A DNA stretch of 64,000 nt from Certhia americana (GCA_018697195.1 JAGMWU010000039.1:1007817-1071816), one strand, 5' to 3'; numbered from the stretch's first letter, positions 26,673-40,070 are shown. Translations and numbers: made by a program. The notes: a model not told the origin generated them from the sequence alone.

Positions 26673-29600
26673 CATAGATGTTGATTGCAGTGGTTGTCTC
26701 TCTCTGTCTTTACTCTGGATGAATCTTTCTGGCTGCTCCAGCCTCAGACAGGATAATGGCATTTAGGGAAGTAGTCTTACACCTGTCATAGCTACTAGAT
26801 CTAATATTGGTATAAGAAAGTGAGTTTAACCTTTGCTCCCATCTCCATTTCCTGTTTCTAAATGGGGAAAAAAACCCCACCTGTCTCAGTCTGCTAAGGT
26901 TAGATTTGCTAATATTTTAAGTTAAGCTTTGCATCACCTGAGAGGAACCTGTATAGAACCTCAGCATTTTCACATTCAGGTGTTTTCAGTACTGCATGTA
27001 CATTGTGCTTCCCCAAATCCTATAGTCTTTCCATTAAAGTGCCATAGAATATAAATGCTAAGGCACCATCTGGTAAGTTAAAAAGAAAAGGCAAAGTTTT
27101 CTATTTAATTGAGTTGTGTAAGAAAATGAATAATGTAATCTGAACATATCCACTGGATTTTTTTTTTTTTTTTAAATCTTCAATTCAATTTGCCTTAGGC
27201 TGTGCCAATATTTTTATTTCCCAGTTGTTACAGGCTATATTATTGACAGCACATAACAATGTAATTCAAGTGGTTGGAAGCAAAGCTTGAAGAGTTTGCA
27301 GCTGGATAAGGGCACATATGGGAAGAAGCAGAGTAGAATGTGAGATTGAGAGAGACATATACTGGCTGTGTGTGTCTGTTGTTGTTGAGACAGATACTCC
27401 CAATAATCAGGGGAAGAATAATCAGACTGCCTGGCACTGGAATTTTGCCAGTCTTGGAGCCAAGTGTTACTAAATTTTTGGTTCTTGAAAGAGGCTGCTT
27501 AAAAGTCAGTAAATGGGAATTTCACTCGGGAGAAGTGTTTCAGATAGGTTAAATGGTGTTTACACAATAAAAATTCCTTGGCAGAACTGCTAGCAGGAAG
27601 GCTTCCTGAAAACTTGTCAAGATAGCTCTTATCAAGGCTTTTTACAATTTTTAAAATCTGATTTTAGGGGAGAGAAAACATGAGAAAAACTGAGAGAGTG
27701 TTTTGTTCCTAAGGAAAAGTGTGGCACCCATCATCCCCACCAAGTATAAAAGGAACACGAAAAGCCACATTCACACAACCCTTGTCATCCCCATCTTTCT
27801 CTCCCACTGCAATGAAGTGCCAGCCTTAGTTAATGTCCCTGGCTTTGACTTCAAGGCACTCTCTGCCCTCTAATTCATGCTGTGGCTCCTGGACCATCTG
27901 TCTTTATGGTCTTGACCAATCCAGCATTTACAGCAAAGAGAAGTGGTACTCCCAAAATACTGCATTGCACTGCATGTGCAAATGGTTCTTTTGCTGAGGT
28001 AAAAATGGAGATAGAGCTACTTCTTGTTACACCTTTCAGCTGTGTATTTCAGAGCACTGGGAAATATTCATGGGGAGAAGACTCCACCCCCGACTCCTAG
28101 TCCTGTGTTCTGTCCACAAGATAATTCTGCTTCTCACAGCAAAATTAAGGGAAACAGCAAGTTTTGAAATTTCAAATTCCAAGCTAACCCTAAGCATGAT
28201 AAATATCTCTGCATTTCTGCGATCAATTCAGCCCACAGGGATTGTTTCAAAAACCCAAAGGGAATTCTAAATACAGAGGGCTTGGAAGCACATTTGGTTG
28301 CTTTAATTGAATTTCCTGATGAAAAATTAGCCAGCATCATTGAGTTCTATGGAATTGAATTCTAGTGCTGTAGTGGTGTTAGCAGTGAGATTTCTGTTGC
28401 CCTCAGTAATCTTCATCTTTGTTGCTTTTTGAGTTTTTTACTCTGATTGACAGTCAACGAGAAAGGGAGGCCCTCTCGTGCCAGACACCATGCAGGTTAG
28501 ATTTGCTCCCAAAACATCCAGTTTCCACAAAGGTGTGGCAATCAGTGTGAATCAGTGTCTGATTCAGTCTTGCTGAAGTTAGTGGCACCCAGGCAATGAA
28601 CTAATAGTGCTGAAGAAGTGAGTCTTGCTTTCACTGTGGCTGAGACCTGTGAAACTTGTGAGCTGCCAGAGCAGAGCAAAGTCTGCTTATGGCATTGGAT
28701 CCTTGGGAAGAGCTGCTTGCAAATTTCATATATTTGCAGTTAGAAAATAAGATTGGTAATATCAAAGCTATTTCCTTTGGAGAATACAGAAAAGTAGGAG
28801 GCAATGCTGCAAACGCCAAGTTGACCTGATGGTGTTTCTTCATTAGAAGAAATCAGATCTCACTGTGAGTTCCAGATGTGTAGATTTTGTTGGCCCATTT
28901 GTGTTGGGGTGATTGTTCCATAGCTCTTGCTGTTGTACTGATGCTCAGACATCTTCCTTCTCTGCCTCTATGAGTGAGACTGCTGAAAAGGCCTTGCAGC
29001 AGGTACTGAGAAAGTCACTGTCCCCTCTGAGCTCTCAGCTTAGCTGCTATTTGCACTGTCTTAAGAGGTGATGGCTTTTAGTGGTGGTTCTGTGCTTGGT
29101 CTTGTTGTGCAGTCTTGCTATACACTTCTTAAATTGTGCTGAAAATATTTACTGCTTAATTCTCTGCTCTGTATCTTTTATACTACAAGTATTTCCCTCT
29201 CCTGTCCCGTGCCAATATGAGCCTTAATCCTATGGGATGACTGCTCTAGTAAGGAGTTGTAGTTTTAAGGCCAAGTTTCTGCAGCAAGGTATTTTTAAAT
29301 GAGGCAGGCCTGAGAAAGTGCTAAGAACTGTAATTGTTGACTGAGAAGAAATGACAGAAAGGGGACACTACAGAAGTCTTCTCTTGAGCAGGGTATTTTT
29401 TCAGAAATAGGCTGTGTCCTGGGTTTAAGGAGAGCTGTGCATGATAGAGGAATGGGGTTTGTGTGGTCAAGTGGTTTTGATTTTAAAGGAATGCATGCTG
29501 TTGTATGCTGTATTTCAGAAATGGATTAGCAAAGAAAACAGGATCACTGGAGCTTAAAGCAGCTTTACTTTTGGATGGCACCTTCATTAAAATCATTTGC

Positions 29601-31824
29601 CTACTGAAGCAGTCAGTGATGTACACAAGTATCTTACCCCTTCTTGCACAAGGTGATTGGACTGGGGGCAGAAACCTTCCCTGCTGTGACAGTCACCACA
29701 GCTGCTGAACATTAAGAATTGCTTTTTAATGTGTTTTTTAAAAAAACAAAATCTCTGGAAATGGTAGCCTTATGTGTAATTGAGTGATAATTCCTTCTTC
29801 AGTCTTCCTAGAGTCTAAAAGAACTGTCTGCCAACAAGTGAGGCCCTGAGCTGTGTAATGTACATTTAATTTCCTGAGCCCAGAGCCCAGTTGTACCAGC
29901 TAGGTCTCATCTTTCGGGGTGAAAATGGTGTTTGCCACTCAAACCCAACTGCAGGGCCATGAATGTGCTGCAGTCTGCAGACTTCACCATTATTTTATCA
30001 AACTTGCTTAGAAAATATTTCTTTAGAAGTTTGCTGTTGTGATGATGTGATTCAGCATAGTTTGAGCATTTCCTTCCCTTGTGTAAATTTTCATTTCAGT
30101 GTGATCCCCTCAGATGAGGGCTCCCCTCAGTTTGAACCTACCTTGGATTTATAGGTACTCACATGCCAGTGGTATCTACCCCCTTTCTAATGGAAATTAA
30201 AGTTAAGCACCAGAGAGGTAGAAATTTCCTGCTTCTAGGTTTTCTAGTTGTTTTTCACTGTTTTTCACAGTATTTTTGTGGAGTTGGTTTCCTGTAATAC
30301 AGATGTGCTCCCTAGGTGTAGGAGACCTCAGGGAGGGGTTTGGCTGGCTGCTGGTGCATTTGCAGGAAATGTAGAATTACAGCTTCTGGAGGGAGGTTTG
30401 TGGTGGTGTCAACCATGCAGTTTCAAATGCATGTGTACTCTGTAATTGTGGAATAGAAATGACAAAGGGAGAGGAGGGCCTGCTAATTACTAATGGTAAT
30501 GTAAGTTACTGTGTGAGCACAGATCCTAAGAGGTAATTGTCTATGTTCGTTTTTTCCCTTGGAAGCTTTTTGTTGAACACATTTATTACAAATATAAGCC
30601 CAGAATTTCGTGCTGAAGCAGGGCAAGTATGATTTTAAGTCCTCAAATTAAGAGCCTTACAATGCTTTTGGAAGTGAGACTTAACATGTTGCTCTCTCTC
30701 AACTGTTATTTCCCTGATATGTATAAGGCTACAAATATCACATTTCCCAATGTGTTAATGTGTTTTAAATAAAGCACTGACATGGCTGGCAGCATGTTTC
30801 AGCATTTGTCTGATGTCTTCCCTAAATACTGTCTGTCTCAGAAGTGCTGTGAGGATAAATTAATACGGTAGAGAATGTCGTAGGTTGCTAAAAAGTGTGG
30901 GATTTTACAGTTACATAGGTAAATAGGTATCTGTATTATATCCTTAAAAGACACCTCAGAGGGGAATTTGAGGACTCTTTAGTCTGTTTTCCAAAGAAAG
31001 GAGGCTTATGCTCCTTTGTTAACTTACTGTCAAATGTGGTCAACATATATATACAGGAAGTCAGATTTCATTAGTTTTCTTGCTCACAGAGTAACTTCTG
31101 GGGCATTGAGAGTCCAAGCTGAAATATTTGTTATTTTATATTCATGGATACTCTTGCATAAACTTTGGTATCAGCAGTGGTAAACACTTAGGATGGTACA
31201 AAGAGCTGTTCAAGCCTTTGCTTTGTGTTTTGTGAATTGCACTGCGTATTGGAATTTCAGAGAGAGCATTTAATCAGAAGAATGATTCAGATTTTGTCCA
31301 CTGGTCACTTCTAATAGCAGCTCTATTTCAAAGAGATGATACTTGGAGTGACATCTGGCTCATTTCTATTTCTACTACAATCCTTTTCATGCCAAGTAAG
31401 GTCCTATGCTGTGCTTCTGTGGCTCTGAGCTTCCAGATTGATCACTTCTGCTCAAGGATTTTGCTCTTGTTTTGCCTCACCTACTGAAAGTGTTTTCTAT
31501 TGTTTGACAGGAATTCTGACTTTTCCCCTAAGGCACAGACTCTTCTATTTTATAAATCTGTTCTAAGCTCCATTAACCATTTCCTTAATGAAGTCTCCTG
31601 CACCTAAAAGCTATTTCACCATGTAGGCTTTGCAGAAGTATATTATGAAGTATTTAAGTCAAGTTAATAATCCTCTTTATCTTTCCTAGCCAGATTCTTA
31701 AACTGGTCCTTGCAGATGATGGAAGTTTCTATGGATGCTTTGCCTGGTGTCGTGGAGCTAAAGCTGAAAAGTACTAATTCAAACATAAAAAGATGCAGTA
31801 ATTTTCTCTCCTTTTCTTTTGCAG

Positions 31825-31913
31825 TGCAATTTTCCAGAGAGCCAGGATGGCTAGAAGGCACATTAAATGGCAAGAGAGGACTTATTCCACAAAATTATGT
31901 TCAGTTTTTATAG
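31825..31913 (+). CDS. ARHGAP10: ARHGAP10 terminal coding exon, SH3 C-terminal half
   Basis: The acceptor is cttttcttttgcag. The split Val codon is completed and followed by QFSREPGWLEGTLNGKRG and then LIPQNYVQFL, with stop TAG at 31911-31913. It supplies the n-Src loop, the conserved Trp of EPGWLEG, and the GLIPQNYV strand and 3-10 helix that form the ligand pocket. The human protein ends NYVKLL, so the bird tail differs only in the last residues and no truncation is seen. With the three upstream exons this gives 157 residues in one unbroken frame. Confidence 0.97.
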
Positions 31914-32075
31914 CTTTGTGCATTGAACGCCAAGAAGGTGTACATGGTATCCATGGATTTTGTTCTAGTCACTTGTCTCTACTTTTGTGACTGCTTTTAA
32001 TCAGTGAAGAACTGGACTATGGATTGAAGATCTTAATCTGTATAAAGACGTTAAGTGTTGCCAAATATGATCTCC

Positions 32076-32104
<29 letters not shown>
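32076..32104 (+). repeat. A29 tract in ARHGAP10 3' UTR
   Basis: Twenty-nine consecutive A lie about 160 bp after the stop codon. No poly(A) signal lies at the usual distance before it. Confidence 0.9.
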
Positions 32105-32106
<2 letters not shown>

Positions 32107-32321
32107 TTCTTTGACGGTTGGAATGGGGAAGGGGGACAAGAAAGAGGGATGGAGGGATAGGTTAATTTTTTAATAGGGTGCTTGTTTTTCAATTGTAAAA
32201 AGCAGTAGTAGTATGTTTGTTCACAAGATAAATAGATTTTGAAGTCAAGTATTTGGTTGATCTGTGACTCAAGTTAGTGTCCTGGAGATTATGCTTTGAT
32301 AACCAGCATTTTTAACAGAAT

Positions 32322-32519
32322 GTGAGGGTGGTGAGGCACTGGCACATGTTGCCCAGAGCAGCTGTGGCTTCCCCATCCCTGGAAGTGTTCAAGGACATGT
32401 TGGATGGGGCTCTAAAGCAACCTGGTCTAGTGAAAGGTGTCCCTGCCCATGGCAGGGGACTGGAACTAAATTACCTTTAAGGTCCCTCTGTACCCAATCC
32501 ATTCTATGATTCTATGATC
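32322..32519 (+). mobile_element. CR1 LINE 3' fragment inside ARHGAP10 3' UTR
   Basis: The fragment runs from GTGAGGGTGGTGAGGCACTGG through CCCATCCCTGGAAGTGTTCA and GTGTCCCTGCCCATGGCAGG. It ends in the diagnostic 8-bp repeats ATTCTATGATTCTATGATC. It is a 5'-truncated CR1 copy in the sense direction, about 200 bp long and well preserved. Confidence 0.95.
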
Positions 32520-32792
32520 ATTTTAGGTTTGGAAGATACTGATGGATAAAAAAAGCTATCATGCTGACAATTAATTATATTTCAGAGTGGAATAGCCAGT
32601 GCAGAAGAGACATCAGTAAGTAAAAATAATAGTTATCAAGACATGACATTTTTCAAATGTCTTCAAAGAGCACATTTGTTTATGTTGCGTGTATGATTTC
32701 ATTTATTTTATAAAGATAAGACACATGAACTTTTATTACAGGCTCCTATATGTCATGGTTCCTTTGCTACTCAAAAATATCACTGTAAATGA

Positions 32793-32798
32793 AATAAA
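32793..32798 (+). terminator. Predicted ARHGAP10 poly(A) signal AATAAA
   Basis: AATAAA lies 880 bp after the stop and is followed 10-60 bp later by T/GT-rich sequence (TTGACTTGTC, TATGTTGC), as expected of a cleavage site. Other AATAAA copies occur further on (for example near 35732, 35806 and 36104), so longer transcripts are possible. Confidence 0.55.
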
Positions 32799-32820
32799 AT
32801 GTTATTTGATATTTGACTTG

Positions 32821-35800
32821 TCATTCCTATGTTGCAGAGTATTTTGCTCTGGTTCTGGAAGTTGTGGCATGAAATAATTATTGGCAGCTCTGTGCAGTCA
32901 GCCTCAAGCAGGCTCCAAAAGGGATGTGGAGCTTTCCTTACACAAAATAGGCAGCTCTGGAAGTTGAAGCCAAAAGGAAAAAGAGAATCTCTGGCTATGA
33001 TGCTTTTGCATCCTGGGGAATTCCTGCATTTTATCTGTCATCTGTTTTAGCTGCTTGTTTACCTTGCCTGTCTTCCTTCTAATTGTCAACTGCAAGGTCT
33101 TACTGACGCCTCAAAATTTGTAGAACTTTAAAAAAGTTACGTGCAGTTTATCACTAAATTTTCTATTTTTCTCTCCTTCAAGTAAGACATTGGAGAGGCT
33201 GCAGGAAAGTATGACAGGATGACATGCTAATACAGGCTCACTTATTTGTTAAATTGGACTCTGTGGATTTCAAGTCATTTACTACAGCTCTACTTAGCTT
33301 GCAAGTTTTCCTAACAAACGAGATTAGCAAACCAGTTAATGGTTAATGCTGCCTTGGGGTTGGGATGGGTTTTTTTTCCCCCTGAGGATTTAATTCGATG
33401 CCATCAATTTGTTCCTTTGCCTGGACTGCACAGACCACTGGAGTACGCACAAATCATTTCCAGATGGAGCAATGTACAAGTAAAGCCAGCTGTAAATGTA
33501 CAGCTCTCCAGCACTGACCCTCATTGCTTGGAGGAGTTTCATTTGCTGAATTCTCCTGGTACTGGAGCAGCGACTCCCTGCCACAAAGCTTTTAGGCAGT
33601 TCTTGTCTTGGCTAAGTGACCCAAGCACCAAAACTGACTTCTGACTGATTTGCTTCTTGATTCAGTGTTAAGGGAACAGCTGCACCAGTACTTGCAGCAG
33701 CAGCTTGCAGATTTCCTTGCTCAGATTTGTTCACGTGGCAGAGCTCTGTTCTAGCTGGGTCTCGTGTTGCCTGGGCTGACAGCTCTATCAACTCATCTGT
33801 GGCCTTGAAGACTCATTCTGGAGGCAGGATGGTATTTGTGTGCCAAACTTAGTTTTCATGGCTACCAGTTGGTAGAAAATGTTGAAAGAAGAGGGAGAAT
33901 ATAAATCTTTGGTGTTAGCCTTGCAGGTGTGGCAGCTAGGTATGCTGGCTTGTCAGATGGTGAAGCTCTGATAACTTGAAGCTTACAAGCTTTGGAAGTT
34001 GCTTCCATTTGTTTTGTTGTTGTTTTAAACCCACAGTGCATGTTTGATCTTGTTCTGGCAGCTGTCCTCTAAAATTCTCGATGTGCTTCTCAGCTCTAGC
34101 TCTGTGTGGTAGGGCTTTTTTTCCTTATAACTGAGTTGTTTTAAAAGGCAGATATATAGAGAAGGAATAATAGTCTTAGTGTCTCTTCCATCCAGTCCTG
34201 TGAGCCTATTTTACCTTTAGGTGAGATGTTTTGAGACTCCTGTTACTCTCCTGTTACTCCTATACAGAACCCAAACAAGAAGAAAACTTTTCTACTGAGA
34301 AGTGATACACTGAACAGAGGTAACACTAATCCAAACTTTCTCACGTCCCAGCCGTTGTCTGAAGGCAGTGGTGTGAGCTGAGCCAGATCAGATCTGGCTT
34401 TCAGGCTAACCACACTGCCTCTGAGGAATTCAGTTGTGGGAACTGCTACCCACCAGATGGGTTTCCACATCAGCCCAGTTACACCAATGCCAAGTACAGA
34501 CTTGCACAGCCCAGTAGCCACGGCACAGCTCATTCTTCATCGTCGCTGCTGAGCACAGCTGTAAATGATGTCCTCAGTACTGACTGCTTGGAAGTGGAGA
34601 TTAGAAGATGCTAAAAATTAAAAAAAAAAAAAAAAAAAAAAAGGAAATACAAAGAGAGTCGGGCTTTTTGCTTGCTTTCCTGAAGGTGGCCTTTAGGGCA
34701 TGCTTCTTGTCTGTCTTATCCATGGCTTGGTAGATTTTGGAGGAGTAATGTGCTGTTGAGACAGGAAGGAGGACAGGGAGTCCATTCTGGAGAAAGCAGA
34801 ATCCTTCTCTTGGCCTGGAGCAGGAGTGGTCGTTCTCTATGGGTGTGGCCTCTGTCCTCTTTTCATGGAACTGCTCTCCTGTCACAGCTGTGTGCACAGA
34901 GGAATTAATCCTTGGGTTGGGCTCCCTTCCCTTGCTCTGTGCTGGTTACTGTGGGCAGGGCCAAGGACTTGTCGGTTTTCAAAAGCTGAGGCTGCTGGTA
35001 GTGAATCCATGACATGGGCTGAAAATTAGAGTGTGAATTAGGAAAAAAACCCAAATGTGCTTTTTATGCAAAACAGCCTTGGCCTTGCCATCACTGTGGG
35101 GCCAGAGATTGAATCCCTCAGCCTGGGGATTAAGGTCGAATGTGTTTGCTGAATAATTAATGGCCCAGCTGAGACTCCTGCCTAGCTGGGCTCAGCAGAA
35201 ATTTATAGCCTGTTAGTCACTGGCTAGGGTGGAGGGTTGTGCCTTGGCTAGCAGCATTTCCACTCTGCTGGGTGAAAAGCCCTGGGGTTTCAGGCTGCTG
35301 AAGGTTGTTTGTTGTCCCAGCTGATCTTTCCTTCTGATGCTGTCTTTTATGAGGAGTGAAAGAAAAATCTCATTAGCTGATTTATCTATCCTGTAATGAA
35401 AATACATGTTCCTGCCACACTGCCTGCAGCTTTTGCTACCCAAGCCTCTGTAATTGAGTCACAGAAGAGACTTGGGCAGAAACTTGCCTTCCTTAATGCT
35501 GTTTCTTGTTCTCTTAACCCATTTCACAATTCTTACCTGGTTTGCAGTTTAAGGATAAAAGTTGCTGACAGAGGGCCTGTGTAGGCTGTAAATTCACCAG
35601 TGTTAAACTGGGTTTCACTGAAAGTCTTCACTGGAGTTTCACAGCTGAATGTGCCTTGGACATTGTTTTCTACATCAGAGTCCAACAGCCTGCCCTTGTC
35701 TGTGCTTGCAGTAGCCACAGGTAAGCACCAAATAAACTTCACCCTGTCAACATCTACAATTAAAGTAAGAACATCTCAAAAACCTTATGGCAGGGCATTG

Positions 35801-36964
35801 TTTACCAAATAAAATCTGTGACAGGAAAGGGCATTTTTCCCACTCCTTTCTTATGAATATTGTATTCCTCATGAACTCCCAGTCTCTGCAGATACCTGAG
35901 TGCCCCAGCTTGAGGACAGGTTACAAGTTTCATTATGGTTTTAAGTAGTGATAGCATCCTCCTATTTCTAGAACAGCATATGACAGATGCATCTGCTTGT
36001 AAACATATGGGAATTTTTTCTTAACACTGCTGATCCCCTACTATTCCTTCTGACAATTCAGCAAAGAGAAAGCAGGTGCAAGGATTTTTTGGCAATAAAA
36101 AGTTTATGCAATTTTCTATTAAAAGACCAAAATAAAATTAAATGATGGTCCTACACCACAGACCAGGCTTTGTGCAGAACTTGGTGGTGAATGGTTGAGA
36201 GAATGTCCAGAACAAAGATAGTTAGAAGGGGAAATGGTCTCTTACTGTAATTGCAACTGGAAAAAGACTGACCCTTAGAAGGCAGGGTCAATGGGGAGAC
36301 CTTGTGTATATAAAATAGAATTTCTCTCAGGGCAAGAGAGATTCACTAACTTTGGTCAATGGGAAGAGCAGCAGGAGGATAACACAAACTGGAGCCCAGG
36401 CTGGTCCGGCTACTGGAGTTTTGTTTCTTCCAGTGGGATGTAGCTTTTGCCCAGAACAGTGTCAGCAGATGGTTTGTCAAGCACAGGGACCCAGGTGAAA
36501 TGGAGCACATTCCTCAGTGCTGGCCATTCCCTGTCTTACAGCCTGAGGAGCTGCTCCCTGGCCGAAGCATGGCAGGTGCAGTGACACCTGGAGCTGACAG
36601 AGATTGCTGGAACCAACACCCCAGCTGTCTGAAGAAAGATGTTCTAGTGCATTTTAAGTTACTTTATGGTTGAAGTGTTCAAGTCCAGGTTAAATGGGAC
36701 TCTGAGCACCTGGGTCTAGTGGAAAGTGTCCCTGCCCATGGCTGGAGGTTGGAACTGGATGATCTTTAAGCTCCCTTCCAACCCAACCCACTCTGGTTCT
36801 GTACTGTTCCTTACATGCACAGAAGGCTTGTCTCTAAGGATATCACTGCACCAGCAGCTAGCTGAGATTGAAATGCAAGAAATACTTGCAATCAAACCAG
36901 TTTAATTCATGTATATTTGTACAATTTGTATTTAAAAAAAAGAAAAATAGGTACTTGCAGACAT
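32821..36964. other. Intergenic gap between convergent genes
   Basis: About 4.1 kb lies between the two predicted poly(A) sites. It contains an A22 run (34621-34642), an 11-bp tandem duplication CTCCTGTTACT near 34238-34260, and a CR1 fragment at 36.7 kb. No exon-like or RNA-gene sequence is recognised. Because both genes point inward, extended 3' ends of either could enter it. Confidence 0.7.
36668..36809 (+). mobile_element. CR1 LINE 3' fragment
   Basis: The segment has GTGTTCAAGTCCAGGTTAAA, GTGTCCCTGCCCATGGCTGG and CTCCCTTCCAACCCAACCC in order, the usual CR1 3' end. It is more diverged than the copy at 32.3 kb and lacks a clean terminal repeat. It lies about 150 bp beyond the predicted NR3C2 poly(A) site. 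Confidence 0.9.
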
Positions 36965-36992
36965 TAACATAAAGACCAAACAATATTTTCTA

Positions 36993-36998
36993 TTTATT
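36993..36998 (-). terminator. Predicted NR3C2 poly(A) signal AATAAA
   Basis: On the - strand the sequence reads TTTAAATAAATAGAAAATAT and then GTTTGGTCTTTATGTTAATG. It is a canonical hexamer followed by a GT-rich downstream element at the usual distance. Confidence 0.55.
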
Positions 36999-38218
36999 TA
37001 AAAAGCTTTAAACATACAGAAGCAAACCCCTAATTATAAATGCATCATTATGCATAGATTTTACTGTTTACACCATACTGCTGGCTGCTTTTATTTTTCA
37101 TCCAGGAATCTATTTAAACTCCAAGAATTCTTAAACATTCCTCTGAGCTTCCTGGCCCCAGAACTGCTGTCTATCTTATCAAGTCATTGACCTCCAGCTG
37201 AAAACATTGCTCTAAAAAAAGTCAAATCTTTAATAAACAATTAAAAGTGCATTAACTGTAGAATTTTTTAATTTCATAAATGTTTAAACAAGTCAGTGAA
37301 AAACACCACCCTGTGAATTAGCTTTTTGCATGATTGATTGTAAAGTATCTTTTTAATAAGATTCTGATATTGCAAACTTTAGTCTTTTCTATTTTACTCT
37401 GTGCAACTGCTCAGTCGCACGATGTGTAGTATTCCTGAAATACCCACTGCAGTACATTACACTATTTTACATTTGAACTGTGTATACAATGCTCTTGCTG
37501 CATATCCCTGTTCCTTCTCACAACAAAATAATTTACCTCAGTGAACAAAAGCCCACTTTCTAAAAGCTGTTGTAGTTTGTCTTGTATTTTGCAGGAGACA
37601 AATGCCTATTTCATTCTAAACAAATTCAAAAGAATGTAACGAACTTCCCGGTAGCTAAAAACTAGGGTTGGGTTTTGTGGTTTCTTTTTCTTTTTTCTGT
37701 ACACAGGTTTAGATAAAAAAAGTGATGGCTATTCTGCTTAAGTGTCCTTGATAAGAGAATACTGCCTCTTACAACATCTATATCCAATTGTATCTATTAC
37801 TTCAATGATCTCTAGCAAAAAAATAATAATCAATGAATGGTTTCATAAACAACAGGTGATTAAAGTAAAGGATTTATTATAATCTGCTTACAGTTGTTTG
37901 CAAAGACAGACATACGTTTTTGCATAAAGATATAAATTGCTTTTTAAAACTAATTTAGTGTGTTTAATTATATGAAGTTTCTGTGAATTATGAATTGTAC
38001 CAAACCAAGATTAAAAGTAATAAGGTACAAAAATAGGAGCAAACAGACAACAATTTGGACTGGGACAGGCATTAACAGTGAAGTGTAGAATATGGCTTTG
38101 CTATTTTAGTCAAGCAAAGTTACTCTGAGACAGAAAAGGAGGCAGTAACTTTGTTAATATAAAAAGCTGCTGCAGACTGTATTCACCCAGAACCTGGCTT
38201 TGAAATCTTCTATTTTAG

Positions 38219-38242
38219 ACTTTTTTTTTTAAAAAAAAAAGT
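38219..38242. repeat. Perfect AC-T10-A10-GT palindrome
   Basis: Twenty-four bases are identical to their reverse complement: AC, ten T, ten A, GT. It sits inside the predicted NR3C2 3' UTR, where the RNA would carry U10 next to A10. Confidence 0.95.
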
Positions 38243-40002
38243 AACTTAAAAGATGGATGTATGACTGTGTCTTTACTGTAAACAACCAGTCTGCATGCTG
38301 TATATCTCACGTTGGAAGTTTGGCTTTCATATTGCTGTGCAGGTCAGTATTTAAAGATCTGCCTATGAATTAGACTTCCAAAATGCAAATAATATATGTA
38401 TGTATATATTTATATATAAAAAACCTCTCTGAATACAGTCTTTACAGATTACCCATTGCATAAGGCAGGTGTCATTTAAAAAGACAAGTAGCGCTGACTG
38501 TCTTCAGTGCACTGCAGTGCACCTCCAAATTTGGGTTCAGAAAGGGTGTAGAGTTCTTAATTCGACCACCATTGACAAGAAATGCTACATTCCGACCGGC
38601 CAAGGGACACACTATAGCTCAAAAATACCAGTGGCACCCAGAGAGAACACTACAGATTAGGACTCTGAAAAACTATTCTATTTAAACATGAGCATATGGT
38701 AGCAACAGTTGAGCCTCAGAAAAGTTCACCTGTCCTCTATTCTACTCCAAAATCTTGTAGTTGCTTATAAATTGTGAAATAGTGAAAATCACCTCAAAAA
38801 TTCTTTTCTTTGCAGTCTTATTCTAGAGAAAACATTTTTGAGACAAAATCAGACCAACTGAGCTGAACTTGTAGAGTTAACATTTGTCTTCTTGGATGTA
38901 TCCTGATTATTACAAAAATGCTTACAAAATTACAGATGCCTTTAGTTTGTCACTAAAAATTCTACTCAGCCTATCTGCCCTTATCAGCCCTCACCATCCC
39001 TCTCACGAGTACAAATCTCTTTGATATACTTACTGTAATGATCTGCATGTTCCCTTCAGCATAACCAGAAATCGCTCTCCCCCATCTGAAATAATAATCT
39101 GACCTTTTAAGATGTTTCATAGATCCAGTATTCAAAGGAAAAAACCAAAACCAAACAATCTGGGAAACCTTAGTAAAAAAAGGAAAATCATTCAACATGT
39201 TGCTCACCCCCGTTCCCCTGAGAGAGAAAGGGAATAGAGGGCAAGAACTCACTAGATCATTAAGCTGGCAAAAGCTTTGGAGAGAGATCATAATTTGTCT
39301 TGTTAAATGAAACCTTGGTAAAGTGGCAAACACAAAAATGTGTAGCTTCCTACAGATATATGAAGCAGGAGTTCTAAGATGTGCTCAAGTCACATACACT
39401 TGCAAGAGAGACAAAAGGGGAGGAAAATAGAAAGGCTTAAAACACAACTGAAAAGGTTAAGCGTGGTTATTTACAACAGATACTGTAGGATGGTAAATTA
39501 GATATGATGCTAAAAAAGGCACAGCTTTCCCTTTCTTAAATACACTGTAAACGGTTCATTATGCATGCAGAACATTTCACTTTACAAAAAAATTACCTTG
39601 TTTGTTTAGACAAAGATAGTACTTAAATAGTCTCCAGCAAAATAGAGTTCTTTCAAAAATACTTTCCCGTTCATCCTATTAACCATTAAAGATTTTTTTT
39701 TTTGTCTCATTTACAAAAGCTCCTTACACCTTATTTCAGGTCCTTCACAATTTATACATACAGCAATGTACAGTACAGCAAAAGACTGCAAAAAATTATT
39801 TGTAAAGCCAGCACAATAGATACTATAAATTGATACCAGGGCATTTGTTTTTCACATCTTATCCTTTTGAATTAAATAGTAAATGGACACTTAACACAGT
39901 GTATATCATCTATGATGGGATAACATGGGATAACAAATGCCACAGGTGGGGATAACAGTATTCCACACCAAATGTTCTGTTATTACTTTACACATTAGGG
40001 TT

Positions 40003-40070
40003 TGTGTGTGTGTGTATATATGTGTGTATATATATATATAGTTTTTGTTTTTTTGTTTTTTGTTTTTTTT
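40003..40070. repeat. (TG)n(TA)n microsatellite with T-rich tail
   Basis: Alternating TG then TA dinucleotides (40003-40040) are followed by T runs broken by G. On the NR3C2 sense strand this is CA/UA-rich 3' UTR. Confidence 0.9.

Larger units (their letters stand above)
24445..31824 (+). other. ARHGAP10: ARHGAP10 last intron (7.4 kb)
   Basis: This intron interrupts the SH3 domain between Asp and Val codons. It holds poly-T runs at 25306-25328 and 27158-27173 and a nearly pure pyrimidine tract at about 26570-26672. Otherwise it is unremarkable AT-rich sequence, with no further exon, RNA gene or recognisable transposon. The longest open frames are under 100 codons and resemble nothing. Confidence 0.85.
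31914..32820 (+). other. ARHGAP10: ARHGAP10 3' UTR (predicted)
   Basis: The region from the stop codon to just after the first canonical AATAAA is taken as 3' UTR, about 0.9 kb. It includes a 29-base A run (32076-32104), which could cause internal oligo-dT priming in cDNA, and a sense CR1 fragment. The 3' end is predicted, not observed. Confidence 0.65.

Noticed and set aside
24353..31913. Assignment of the SH3 exons to ARHGAP26 or ARHGAP42
   Set aside because: The AVYPCEAEHSSELSF and NGKRGLIPQNY residues match ARHGAP10 rather than those paralogues as I recall them, and the convergent NR3C2 neighbour is specific to the ARHGAP10 locus.
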